64,000 nt of DNA from Nissolia schottii. Its lineage: Eukaryota; Streptophyta; Magnoliopsida; Fabales; Fabaceae. The notes under the pieces were generated by a model. It had not been told where the DNA came from. It did not search any database and saw only the letters and a program-made list of their open reading frames with translations. A program made the position numbers and the translations under genes. The DNA is taken from NCBI GenBank assembly GCA_003254905.1, contig QANU01112129.1:67088-131087 (forward strand), given 5' to 3'. Shown here in pieces: positions 35,056 to 48,345 of this stretch (positions are counted from its first letter, which is position 1; each line of letters begins with the position of its first letter).

Positions 35056-36840
35056 CAAAGATAAATTGCTCCGCTAACTTAACTTTGGTGCGGCAGAAGT
35101 ACACAAACAACTTGACTGTCGATCTAATTCATTTCATGTGCAGTATCAGACACCATAAACTCACAATTCAAGGACAGTGAACCTGCAGCCCAACTTTCAG
35201 AATCGTGGCCCTTTGGTCAAATCAAACTTCAAGTCCAAATGAAATGATACATCCACTTCTTTGCCAGCTATGCTGCATTCAAACCCTGATGCAATGGAGC
35301 AACATTTGAATACATCAGCAAACCAAAAGGAAATATGAAAAAATCTCAGTAATAAGAAACAGGGAAGGACATGAATAGCAGGGGTAAAAAAGGAAAGAGA
35401 AATCAAACGAAAACACAAATAGGCGACATCAAAGCTGTAATAAAAACGCACAAATCAGGAATGTCAATGTCATAAGCCACTCATTTGCACAAAAAAGAAA
35501 ATGTCAACTGCGAAGATGTGTATCAAATTGGACAAGTAACACCGCAACAATATCTTATATTTTCTTCTCCAAAGTTCTAAAGTGAAGATGAGGCAATACA
35601 AGATAATCAATCTCATAAAACACACAAAGTTTCCAGTTATTTGATAAACCCAAAGAAGAGTTACCACGCCACAAATCATTAGGACAAATAAGAGGAAGAA
35701 GTTCAAGCTGCTCATTCAATCTGGATAATGCAAGGATCCAGTTTATAACAAACATGAAATTTCCCTAGCTGGATTGTGTTAGCATATAAAAAAAGCAGAG
35801 AGTCAAGTAATAAACCAGGTGCTTTGAAGTGGGAACAATTTTCTTATCCTTTTCAAGGCCTTCACCAATCTGTCAAATCAACAGATCAGATGAAATGTAA
35901 AAGCAAACCAAAGCACCAACATAGTTCTGATTTATGTTTAACAAAACATTTTATACTTTACATCCAATAAAGAAAAAAGGATGGCAAGCAATGCAAAAAA
36001 TTTGTTCGGCATCTATATGCTCATCACAATTTATTTATATTTTAAAAAAAAAATTAAAAACCACAATAACAACAATAACAACCAAACTTGTAAATAGTAT
36101 CTTTAAATAAAAAAATTTATAAAAAAAAAAAAGAAGAAGATAAAAACACGGTGGTTTAAAGTTGAAACCTTTTTTTATTTCTAACTCGAAAATCTAATTT
36201 TTTTCAAACGAATCCATGGTTAGAAAATTTCTTATTTCAGATAAATTAAAAACCATGAGCTATTCTAAACCCAAATCGAGTTGATCCAAAACCACACTAT
36301 ACCAAAAAATCGAAGTTTCCACAAAGTGTACAAGCAAGGTGATTCAAAACCTTCTTTTTTTTTTAAATGAACATAAAAAATTATATGTATATGAGAATGA
36401 AACCAGAAATGCAGTTTCTTCATATGCAAAATTTCAAGTTCCGAAACCACAAATAAGAAGAAAGAGAAGATCGAAATCTCAGTTACCAGATTCAGGCAAC
36501 GCACACGCATACAAAAGCGCAGCAGAGCATAAAGGAAACGGCGTCGTTTTAATCAGAGAGAGACAAAAACGAAACAATGAAGAGACACGAACCGTAACAG
36601 AGAGCGCGATCGGAGACACTGAAGCAGAGAAAAGGGGGTTCGAAGCTTTCACACAAATGACGGAATCTATAGAGAAGAAGAAGAAGAAGAATGAAATGAA
36701 GTTTGAGAGAAGAAAACCCTAGGCGAGGTTGGAGGTTGGAGGAAGAAGCTCAGAGAGAGAGAGAGAGAGAGAGAGAAATGGAAGAGGAGGAGGAGGAAGA
36801 AGAAGAAGAAGAAGAAGAAGAAGAAGAGGAAGATGCAGTG
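35056..36840 (-). promoter_or_regulatory. KIPK-like upstream/leader region with CT-rich tract and telo-box
   Basis: On the gene's sense strand, 36748-36835 reads as a long pyrimidine run: a CTT/CTC repeat zone (36781-36833) followed by a (CT)n run (36748-36776). Close by, AAACCCTA at 36714-36721 is a telo-box-like word on the plus strand. CT-rich stretches are typical of 5' UTRs or core promoters of plant housekeeping genes. The transcript start and any leader introns between here and 35055 could not be fixed. Confidence 0.45.
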
Positions 36841-38046
36841 TGTGTGTGTTTTTTATTATTTATTTTCCTTTTTTCTTGTGTTCAGCTTTCAGAACTGACA
36901 CTGATTAATTTGTACAAAAACAGGGACCTATTGCACCTCTTAATTTTTTTTTATTAAAATTTGAGAAATATTTTCACATGCTAAAGTAAAAAAAACATAA
37001 TTTTATTTCTATTATAATAATAATAATTTGAACCAATAACTTTACAAAAATAGATAAAGTATCCTCTCCTGTTATATTAGGTTACGAGAGAAAAGATACA
37101 CATATTTTAAATAAGTAAAATTCTCATAAAATTAATATAACTCAATTTAAATATGTAATTTTTTTTATTACAATATGATCATATTTAATATTAAAAAATA
37201 ATTTTTTGTCTTTAAACTGTTAACGAATATTTTCTCTACTTTGTTAAATTATCTTCTTTACTTAAAAATTAGTGTAATAATGATCTTTGGTTGAATTGTT
37301 ATTTAGTTAAAGTTTATTTAAAACGCTAGAGAATTCATCACAACCAAAAAAATAATTTGAATTAACAAAATTTAGTATAATTAATAAGTAACTATGTATT
37401 TAAAAAAAGATTTTTGTTAAGAAAGAGACATAATTTTCAATCCTTAATAAAGAATTAGTTGATGTGGACAATAAAAATTTCTCAAAAATAAAGATACAAT
37501 AATATTATAATTTGATTTAATTTTATTAATTATTTTCGTTTTTCTATGCTCTAATTACCATGAATCTATTAAGCCCACGCTGTACCAAAAATAATATATG
37601 CTCATGCTTACGATAATCTTTATACATTTTTTCCATTTTAAGGTAGTTCTTTTATAGTGACTTGAACTCTTAATTTTAAAGTGATATTAGAGTTTATCAT
37701 ATATTTAATATAAAATCACTACCAAGCATCAAGTCATAAACGTGAGCGGAGATACTAACTCTCACGCCTAAGAATATGTTAAGGAAACATTTCTTATTAC
37801 CTTAAATTATCTTTTAGAATTAGATTAGGGTGACTTCATTTTGAAAAAAACAGTGAAAATGTTAAATTATAAGTCGAAATGAGAATAATATTTTTCCTCT
37901 AAAAGTTTTTAAGAATTTGTGAATTAGAACATGATATACATGTGTTAGAATAAAATTAAGATATTATTATATCTTATATTCATCTGTAATCAATTTAGTT
38001 TAATATAAATTTATTATGTAATTATTCTTTGATCCTATTATGTATT
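36840..38046. other. Gene-free AT-rich spacer
   Basis: No exon-like frames and no bounded element seen. Confidence 0.55.
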
Positions 38047-38051
38047 GATAG

Positions 38052-39220
38052 TGTTAAGTTTTATAGTCGAACAGGACAAAAATAACAAAATATGATTAGA
38101 GAGTAATAATTAGAGAGCGATAAATATAATTAATATTGTGGAATAGACGTATATTTTTGTGTCTCATTACATAGAGATGTTCTTATTTATAGGCTAAGAA
38201 GAGAATCAATGCATAATGAAAGTAAATCAACCTAAAATAAACTAAATCAAATAAGATCAATCTAAGATATAGAATATATTTGCCAAAACCACCGGAAAGT
38301 AGGCACAGTGGCACAAGAAGTAAGCGTCAAAACCACCGGAAAATAGGCATAGTGGTACAGGAATGAAGCGCCGGAACCATCGAAAAGTAGGCACAGTGGT
38401 ACAGGAATGAAGTGTCGGAACCACTAGAAAGTAGGCACGGTGGCATGGGAATGAAGTGCCAGAACCACCGAAAAGTATAGTGGTACGGGAATGAAGCACT
38501 AGAACCACCGAAAAGTAGACATAGTGGTAAGCAGAGGCACCAGTGACAAACACACAGATGTAAAGGCAGCCATGAGTCACAACAGACGCAAAAATGGAAA
38601 CCAAAAGATACATGTCATGACAAAGTGATTGGATGACGAATAGGAGAATAGATCTGCAACGAGCAAGACAGGGTGAGCACAGCCGCGTAAGCGGTGGCCG
38701 GAGAAAGCAACAGATGCACCTTCACGTGCGACCGGGAGCAATGGCACATGGGTATTGTGTCAAAGACGAGATGACGCGCGTGAGAGTGCGTGGGAAGTCA
38801 TAACAGATCACGACTTCGTGCAGTGGCAGCGGCAGAGGAAGGCGATGCACAACAAGGAAAGAACCAGAAACAAAGATACGAGAGATTAAAGTAGAGTTCC
38901 AATGTTAGATTAGAAACTTTAGTAGCGGAATAGTGACGAGATAGGTCATGGAGGATGGTATGGCTCTAATACCATGTTAAGTTTCATAGTTGAGCAGGAG
39001 GAAAATAACAAAATATGATTAGAGAGTAATAATTACAGAGCGATAAATATAATTAATATTATAAAATATATGTATATTGTTGTGTGTCATTACGTAGAGA
39101 TGTAGCTAGTTATAGGCTAAGAAGAGAATCAATGCATAATGAAAGTAAATCAACCTAAAATAAACTAAATCAAATAAGATCAATCTAAGATATAGAATAT
39201 ATTTATTTTTATTCTTAACA
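38052..39220 (-). mobile_element. TRIM-like mini LTR retrotransposon
   Basis: The right LTR (38975-39220, 246 bp) starts TGTTAAG and ends CTTAACA. The left LTR (38052 to about 38281) is nearly identical over long stretches but lacks the last few bases. Flanks are GATAG at 38047-38051 and 39221-39225, a perfect 5-bp TSD. Next to the right LTR, plus-strand GGCTCTAATACCA (38962-38974) is the complement of a tRNA-Met primer site (TGGTATTAGAGCC), so the element lies on the minus strand. The interior of about 690 bp has no gag or pol, making it non-autonomous. Confidence 0.8.
38282..38530. repeat. Six-copy ~44-bp minisatellite inside the TRIM-like element
   Basis: Units each begin AACCACCGGAAAGTAGGCA or a close variant and recur near 38287, 38331, 38375, 38420, 38463 and 38503. 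The spacing is about 44 bp, with one shortened unit. On the minus strand they give a repetitive frame with no recognised function. Confidence 0.75.
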
Positions 39221-39453
39221 GATAGTATAACATCAAATCATATCATTTTATATGCATAACTTTTCTAGTGACGATTAAGAGAGAGTAAACAATTTACGTG
39301 AGGGTTTTGTTGGGGTGATATGTAAGTACCTCTATTAGAGACATGTTATAACCATAGTGGGATATCAGTGCATACCCCAACCTATACTTTTACATTATAA
39401 AAACAATACAATAGTGTAAAAAGTTTTATATTATCAATGCATAGTAATTAAAT

Positions 39454-39458
<5 letters not shown>

Positions 39459-39496
<38 letters not shown>
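39459..39496. repeat. (AT)19 microsatellite
   Basis: A perfect AT dinucleotide run. Confidence 0.95.
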
Positions 39497-39498
<2 letters not shown>

Positions 39499-40343
39499 AA
39501 CTTGGTTATAAATAACGAATGAGCAAAAGAAAATGAATTAAGTAAATCAATTCGTGTTGGGATTAAGCTAACAAGTATTTTAATGAAATTTATTAAAAAA
39601 TTTAAAATGAAATACGTTGAGGTTTCTAATATTTTTAGTTGAAGTCTTTAAATTTTTATTTTTTTAATACGTACTTTTTCTTATTAATTATTTTTTAACA
39701 AGTAATTTCATGATACTCATTAGAAAACCCAATGTTATGTACCCTCTCATGTGAATGCGACGTGACTGATTAGAGTCAAAATATAACATAAATGAAAAAA
39801 GAATTGGAACAATTTCATATATGAAAATAAACTCAAAAAGAAATGTATGACAGGATATGTTTGGTTGTATTAAATAGTACTAACAATAATTTTAGTGTTA
39901 TTGGTCGGTTTTGGCGTTTTGCTTTAAATAATATTCTCCCGCTTGAGTGATAGGCGATCCCAGATTTGCATTCCTTATTTTAAATAACAATTATGGTTGA
40001 AAAATATTAAAATACATTGCATAGAATCCAAAGCTCTTTGTTTGTTTGTTTTTTATATTTCCATTTAGTATAGAAGAAGGTGATATTCTATGTGATGTAT
40101 TATTATCTCAATTAACCATGTGCATTGTGATATTATATATAATAATAAAAAATCAAAATTGATGCATGTTTTAAATATATTTTCAAAGGAAAATTATAAG
40201 AGTTTGGCATAACTTCATCGCTTATGATATTTCAATTGCATCAATTACGATCTAGTTAAAAATGTTTAAATTATCTACAAGGTTAGTTCACTTAATTCTG
40301 GATCATAATTTATTAAAATTTTGAAAAAGAGAAAAATAATATA

Positions 40344-40812
40344 GGCTTAAACATGTTTTAGATCCTTACGAATTTTTAAGATTTGATTTAGATTCCTAAA
40401 AAATTAATTTTAGTTTTTGATCTAAATATATCAGAAGTTGCATATTTTTAATTTATGTCATTAGTTGAGTTTCATCAACTGTTGACACAACTAACATAAT
40501 ATAACGTTATTAATGTCATATGAGCAAATAAAATTCACCCTGATTCATAACTAGTTTTTTTGACCAAATATGCTCCCAAATCATCACTCAAAATTAGGTC
40601 AAATAACGGGTTATGAATCAAGTTTAGATCAGGTTATGTGTCAAGTAAATTTATTTTATTTATATAATAATTTATTAGTCATATTAATAGTTAACAAAAT
40701 TACACTAACGGCAAGAATTAAAATCATGTAATTTTTATATATTTAGATTAAAATTAAAAAAATAATTTTTTACAAACCAAAATTTGTTAGAGTTGTGAAA
40801 CATATTTAAGCC
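40344..40812. mobile_element. MULE-type MITE, 9-bp TSD
   Basis: The ends GGCTTAAACATGTTTTAGA and GAAACATATTTAAGCC are imperfect inverted repeats. The flanking 9-mers AATAATATA (40335-40343) and ATCAATATA (40813-40821) match at 7 of 9 positions. A 9-bp TSD with GGCTTAAA ends fits the common Mutator-like MITEs of legumes. 469 bp, no coding frame. Confidence 0.65.
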
Positions 40813-40821
40813 ATCAATATA

Positions 40822-43098
40822 TGCTTAATAATTGGTTAATTTTGTTTTAAAAAAAATATACATATAAATAGTAGTAGGATAAAAATATAGGAAATGGAAG
40901 TTGGGAAAAGACAAATTCGATATTTTAATTTGGGGAATTGGGGGGAAGTACTGTGGTCATGATGTAGGTAATTTTCCTGCAACCTGAGGTTGCCATAATG
41001 GCGATGATCATTGATTGAAACAGTGATTCCCAATGAGGAGACAACTTCAATTTCCACCAACCAATCAAACCCCCCCCCCCCCATTTATTCCTTCCAACCC
41101 TATCTTCAATTGATGCATCTCATCTCACCCCAAAAGAAAAGATCTTCCAAAATGAATTTTTACATTTAAATTTTTTATCATGGGTTGTTAAATATAATTT
41201 TTTATCATTAAATGATAAAGAGACTTTTTTTTAACTAAATGTTAATTAAAGATTCAATTCATGACTTTGGGTATAGAGCAAATTTAAATTTTTGGGTCAG
41301 TTATCTCACTTTTAAAGATGTCTACAAGTTAAGGAATGGATTAGTTACCAAGTCTGCAATGGTGGATACTCTAATCATGTACAAAAAAATTAATTAATAA
41401 AATGAACTTTATACATATCAGAACTATCTCATAAATTAATAATAAAATATCATACTTAACAACATATGACAATAAATTTAATTGACTCAAAATCTTCTAA
41501 AAGTAGGGCATGTGTGGTTTTTTTTTATTATCATTGAACTACGAATATTCTTTTATTATTAAGAACTCAACCAACTTTATCCAACTCAAATATAAATTTT
41601 CTTGTATGGGATAGTGATATCTGAGCGAAGGATTGATATTATTTGTAATTGAGTACATTAGTTTTACTAATCTATACAGAAAATATGAAATAATTAAGTA
41701 GTTTAATTCATCTCTAAAAATTAATTTAAAGAAAAATTAGAGGATTATCTTGTATTAATAAAAAAATTTGTAAATCTTATCTTCCTTATGTAATGTAGGA
41801 CTTCATAGAAACATTTGTTGACATGAGGAGTGAATTATTGATCGACCCACCTATGACAATTTAAACAAATAAAAATATCTCTAATATTCTTAGTTTCTTG
41901 ATTTTATTTTGGGTACTAAATATATATTTAAATTCACATTTCCAAAGAAAAATGCAAAGTGCAGCCAAATTAGTCATTCATTTTGTGTAAGGCTAATATC
42001 ATTACCATTTGACTACACGAAAGAAACACAACTGATCATATATGTGTGGTTGGGATATGAGGTAGGTAGTTTGTCAAAATCAATGGCAACATATTTTGTA
42101 AGTTTTACAATTATTTATGGTATTAAAATTACTTTGAGTTTTTTTTGTACATAAATTTCTTTGAGTTTTAGATGAATATAAAAAATTTGTAAAATACAAG
42201 TGAATAAAAGTAAGGTATGACAATAATTCTTGCATACCAACCTAAGAAATAAAATTATAAGGTCTTTCGGTATCGTAATTTTTATAAGGATATAATACAT
42301 TTTTATATTTCAACGATTATAATTTATTTTTAGCTTTAAAATAATAAAAAATTAAAGTTAATATGATATATAACTAATTCTTAAATACAGATAATCATAG
42401 AGTATTGATACTTATAAATTCGATAGAGTATCAACGTAAAACCTAAATTATAATGTGAATTTTTATACTAACAATGTATAACAATTAAATGAAATAATTA
42501 GATAATAATTTGTTTTTAAATATTTCATAACAATTAAATTTTTTGAATATTACATAATAAGAGTATCATTGATATGAGAGTTAATTATTTTTGTCAATAT
42601 AGTAATATATAACTAGATGAGAATAAAAACTTTTTAAATATTACATAACAGTTAATTAAACTTCAAAATTAATTTCTTATCATTTAGTGGCCACTAAATG
42701 CCTTATAAGGTGTCTCAAATAAAACATATAATCATCAAAATAAAATACCTAACTAATTAAGGTAAACACTGATCAACCATAGAATTTTGTACAATAACTA
42801 TTTTAACAAATAAGTAATTGTTCACGCTAAAGTCCAAGTAGCAGTTGTGTGTGTATATATATAGATTATAAAATATTTATTATAAAAACAAATAAGTAGA
42901 AAGGGTATCTTTTAGGTAAGAGTATAACTTTTCCCCTGAATGCTAATGAATTGACATAGCTTAACCAAAAAATAAATTAATCAAGATGGCATAGCTAGCA
43001 AGGTCTGCCCAAAGTCTTGAAAACCATAAGTCAAGTTGAGTGGAATTATAGCTAGTGACATATCTTAATTCTTACCTAATGATGTGCCAAGTTGACCT

Positions 43099-43135
<37 letters not shown>

Positions 43136-43999
43136 ATAATATAACATCATATGGTCTCAAAATCTTCAAAGCATATATTTGCAACCGATCCCGTTTTTTG
43201 TTTTATTCCTTGCTTGTATATACATGCATCTTGAACAATGAAATCATTTTCCAGATGTCACATAGCATAATCAAGACGTGGAAACCACAATGGCCGTAAG
43301 GTGCAACGCAGAAATACACTTAAATGTGTACACACACACATTTTGTGGCATGAGAATTATTTGTATTTATTTGACATAAAATACCGTATTGATTTATAAT
43401 TTATTTATTATTAGATGAATTTTCAATAAGTATAAATTTTATTAAAATATTATTCATTGATAAATGAGTTGTGAGTTAGAACAATAAGCTCGTTTGAATT
43501 GACTTAAAAAAATGTTTATATTAATTATATTTTTAAGTATATATATATTTTTTAAGAAGTTTAGTTTACAATTACAATGTGATTTTACTAAAAACCACAC
43601 ATTCTTTCACTTTTTTTATAAGTAGAACTTTCCAAACTTAAAAAAAATGATATTTACATTGTTTTTTAAAAAAAGTACTTTTTAAAATTGTATTTTAGCA
43701 CTTATTATTTTTTTAAAAAAATATTTTTTTAAGAAGCCAATCCAAATGGGCCAAATATCCTATATTAAATGAGTACAAATATTTTTCACTTTAATATATT
43801 TTTTCACTATAAATATTATTTATATTTATATTATATGAAACGTCTTACCACTTTTCATATCATCTATCATTAAATTTAATTTTAATAAAATATAAATTTA
43901 TTAAAATTTTATTAAATAATAAATATTAGATAAATTGATACAATGGTCTAAGAAACCTAAATCCAAATAACATAACTGTTGGGTTGGGCTACCTTTCTA
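40822..43999. other. Gene-free AT-rich spacer
   Basis: Contains a 13-nt C run (41070-41082) and a perfect (AT)14 run (43104-43131). No exon-like frame or bounded transposon recognised. Confidence 0.55.
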
Positions 44000-44600
44000 T
44001 GTGGAGAAAGGCTTAATATTTGCAAACTCACTATTCTCACTTAATAGTGAAGAGGAGTCAGTTTTTAGGGTCAAGAGAGAGTTGAGAAGACAAAAGAACG
44101 AAAAGAAAAAAAAGAGAAGAGATGGAAAAATGTTTTTTGACAGCGCAACAATTTTTGATTCGCCACCACCACTTAGTTCACCGTTGTATCGGGCTGAAAT
44201 TTTTACAGCAGGTTCAGAACATGTGATATTTTAATCTGGACGGTGGGATCGTTGAGAAGTTGCCTGAACATTGAGAAATTGGCCGCGCACAGTAACAACG
44301 ATTTTGGGTTTTTCTGATTTCTCTTGTTCTCTATTTCATCATTCTTGCCTTGTTCTTTTGGCTGATTATTGAGCACGATTTGTGCTGTGATTGAGACTCT
44401 CTTGTACCCTTATTTTGATCATAGTGAAGCTTGATTGATTGGCTTGTGCTGGTGATTTTTACTTCTCACATTGAAAAAGTTTTCTACGTTAAAAATTCTC
44501 GTGTCTTCCTTTTGTGTGTTATTGTTATTGTCATTATTTGTTATTGCTCCTCATAAATTCTTGCAAGTTGGAGAAATTATTATCTACTATATATAACTCT
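44000..44600 (+). mobile_element. Possible LTR fragment
   Basis: The stretch GAGACTCTCTTGTACCC, then GTGAAGCTTGATTG, TTTTTACTTCTCACATTG, GTTTTCTACGTTAAAAATT and CTCGTGTCTTCC resembles, from memory, the 3' half of legume copia LTRs. No partner LTR, primer site or TSD was found, so this is weak. Confidence 0.3.
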
Positions 44601-47471
44601 GCTCGAGTTGCCAATTTATTATGTCGAATTTCCCATCAATAACTCATGTTATATCATCAAAAATTTGAACAGCAACAACACCCTTCTTTGTTCTTGGCCT
44701 TAGGGCCCACCCTATGCTCTCAACTTGACAAATCACTTTCACCCTTATTCAATGTCTGCATGCAGTACAGTACTAGCTAGGTTTAGATATGTGCCATCCT
44801 TCTTTGGATTTCAACTATGGTAATTGCCTAATTGGAGTGGGATTGCTCATATAATAATACGTACGAATTAAGTCTACGCACGTAACATTATAATTAAGGA
44901 TGTAGTAGTACAATATTAATGGACAATTAAATATCCAACTCAAATTTTGTACTACAAAATTTTTAAACAATTGTCCAATTTCATTATGAATGATTGAAAA
45001 ATTTTAAATATGAAAAAAAATGTAATAATATTTTATAAAATTATCTCTATTAATTTTTGTGTATCTATTATCTTTTATTTATTATTCTTTATTTTTTATT
45101 ATTTTTTATTTAATAGAAGTATATTAAAAATATTAATTAATATTGTCTAAGTTTTAAAAGTAAATAACTATTTAAGAACGGATGCAGTATTTTCTTACGT
45201 CTTCTTTAAGAGAAACTGTTCTAGTTGAAAATTACATCTTCTTTAAGAAAAGAAACTGTTCTAGTTGAAAAGTGTGTAAATATCTATTTAAAAACTGTTA
45301 TGAAAATTTATTTTAAGAATGATCTTTTATTAACATTTAAGTTTTAATCGTCTTTCATATCACTCGCAGCACATTTATTAAACCTAGTTGGAATAAAGAA
45401 ACTCAACAGGAAGAAGACAAATTTAAGCTAGATAAATTGTGATTGCAGTGACATCCTGTCGGTAATGGTTTTACAATGTTTAATTTTTATTGTTGGCCTT
45501 ACATTAATTTTATACCACAACCACAAGTTTCCACAAAATTATCCATGCGTACGAAAATATGTTTTATAGCAATTTTTTGTCCTGGTATGGTATATAAATC
45601 AAAGCAATTTTATGAAGTAGGCGTAGGTCTAAAATGGCCTATATATATTGATGGACTTTTAATATATAGTAACAGTTTTTCCAACGCCAATTAATTAATT
45701 AAATGGCTTTTTTTTTATTTGTCTTTGTACGAGTTTCACTAAAGCCTATTTCATCATAGGTATTATTTTATTAAATAATCTAAGGTCCTCCTCTATCTAC
45801 TTCTCAATCTATAGGCCCTAGCTTGTTGTTACTTATTTTGTTGGTGAAAGAAAGAAGAATTTATTATCATCAATTCTAGTATGTAGATGTTGTGGCATTG
45901 GTGAGGTGAAAGGAATAACAAATATTGTGGATGGATTAATTAAATATAAGTCTTACGTTAAAACCCATTCAACTTATTTGTGTAAAGTAATTTAAAATTT
46001 AAATTTCCTAATAACTCAAAGAAATTGATGATTTGTCTCAAGTTTGTATATATTCACAAAAAAATACAATTCATGTTATAAAGGCTATTGTTTGTTTCCT
46101 GTGTCCTGAAATTCCATATGCTTTGAACAATAACCAGAGTCGACAATGGATATATGTGGTTACAATGTACTTGCTATTTATACCCATTTAATATTTTATT
46201 ACTTATACTCATGTCATATCCATCATGATTACTCGCGAGAATTTAAATCTATGACTATTTGCAAGATTTTTCAAAACAATAAGAAAAAAAGTTTATCAGA
46301 CATTATTCTGGTACTCCATTAAATTCAAAGGTATTAATACCCTATGATTATTTATGGCTAAGAATAAGCTATATGTCTCACTAACTCTAAATATTTATGA
46401 TTTTAAGTTTGAAAGTAAATCATGTAATGTCCGATAAAATATAAAAATGTATTGATACTCTTGTAAAAGCATGAGTATCAAAGAAAAAACCTGAAATAGA
46501 ATATAATATATTATAATATTACTACTAACCAATGGTAATTGAATTAACAAAATAAGAATGAAGTAGTGTTTTTAGTTTTTATATTTATATAAGATATTTA
46601 CATACTTTTATATATTAATGAATAATTAATAGGTATCTATGAGTTAGGTGCCTCAATTTTTGTATCCATACCCATTAATAAACGAGTATGGATAACAATC
46701 TTCATGAGGAAGAAAATTGTGGACATATGCGTGCCCATCGCAATTAATACGAGTGAATATCTAAATTTGTGGGTATTTTTCTCATCCTAACAATAACATT
46801 ATTAGTGGCACAGCGTAAATTAAGTATAGAGATTCATGAAAATTGAAACACATAATAAGAGCAGCATATGAACTTCTAGAATTGGAAAAAGATGAACAAG
46901 TGAATAAGGATGTGTCCACATGGGTGTGAGCCAAACTTTATAGGAAAGGGATGTATGAGGGGCTTGTCTTTAAAGCCAAGGGATACATGAAGAAGAAGGT
47001 ACATACATTTGGAAAGCAACCCTGTTTAGCTGTTCCAACCCTCCAAAAGAAACAATAACTAGAACTACATTGATGGATTCAACTTGGAAAGCAACTAAGT
47101 TAGGGCTTCAATTTATATTCATTTAGTGTCCACTTGGTTTTTTTTTTTCAAATAAATAAATCTTAGAAATAGTGTACGTAATCACAACACATGATTAATT
47201 AGAGTGATGAATGTTCATTTCTTTTAATCACTAATATTGAATTTGAGTCTTGAGAATAGAATAATCTAATCTATTACACTCTTGGTCTTCTTGTCTGATT
47301 TGTTACACTTTTTGTCTTCTTGTTGTTTGTTACGCATTTCGACTTGTAGTTCTCTCGTTTATCTTTAACCCCTCCTAACTACTAGTCATGTGCATAATAA
47401 CGTCAAATAAATGCCAAGAAGATTAATCGTCTTCATAACGTCTAATCAGTGGTTGACCAATCAAAGTCGTA
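44601..47471. other. Gene-free AT-rich spacer
   Basis: A short tandem duplication of AAACTGTTCTAGTTGAAAA lies at 45210-45272. Nothing else is supported. Confidence 0.5.
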
Positions 47472-47632
47472 ATAGCTAATTGGGTAAAGATCCTCTAAAG
47501 CGAGGAATTTTATTATTAAATTCATAAAGTAAAAAGTGAAACTCGTTATTATTTTATGAATTCAATAGTAAGATCCATCACTTTACCCTCTAAAGTAAGG
47601 GATTTAACTTTAAAAGATCCAATTCATAGCTA
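47472..47632. mobile_element. Small foldback MITE, relative of 27454-27613
   Basis: The left end TAGCTAATTGGG...GATCCTCTAAAG pairs imperfectly with the right end CTTTAAAAGATCC...ATAGCTAATTA. The inner words TCCTCTAAAG and TTTACCCTCTAAAGTAAGG match the element in RLPH2 intron 1. Confidence 0.45.
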
Positions 47633-48345
47633 ATTAATGTCCTTCTAATCTCTCTCATTCTCTAATTATATAAATATCACTGACTAAAGAATGAAGGAGT
47701 CAGATCAATCCTAACTTAAATACTACTTATTTTGAGTGAGACAACAACATAGTCAATGTTGGGAGAAATATACTCTTTATGAGATCTCAAATGTTTGTAC
47801 AGGCCAATTTGTGACCTTTTAGTTAGGTTAGGGGAGCTTTTATTTATTCTGGTTAGAGTGTGACCAGATATATGATTCAAGTGTCAATTGAAAATTTGAA
47901 ATGCAAGTAAAGAGGGTGGTCCTCACACTAGTCCTTCTATATTCCGTAAATATATGGTTGATAATATATGTATCTATCTATCTATATATATATATGTATG
48001 GCTCATTTCACTGCCACACCAAAATAAATTTAGCTGCCAAACTTATTATTGTTGTCCTTTTACTAGATGACACGTTATTGTGCAATGTTCTTCACCCCGT
48101 TAAAATCGCGTCTTGGTCTTGTTCACATCACACAAAAGTTGAAAAATTAAAAGGCAATTCATCTCCTCATAAGTCAAGATACTATTTTGTACATACATCT
48201 TCATATTTGCATCATATTATTGTTATGCTTTAAAAAATGAAAATGAATCTCTCGTTTTCAAATTTCATACGACAGTAATCACGTGTAATCTTTCAATGTT
48301 GATTTTTTTTTTGAGCTACGTGTTTCATTCGAGAGCCTAGCAGTT

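Noticed and set aside
38282..38530. Regularly spaced repeats that might suggest a CRISPR array
   Set aside because: Contiguous diverged minisatellite units with no unique spacers, in a plant nuclear transposon.
38257..38613. 118-residue minus-strand frame with repeated PVPLCLFSGGF-like words
   Set aside because: It is the translation of the minisatellite inside the TRIM-like element; no family match and no gene signals.
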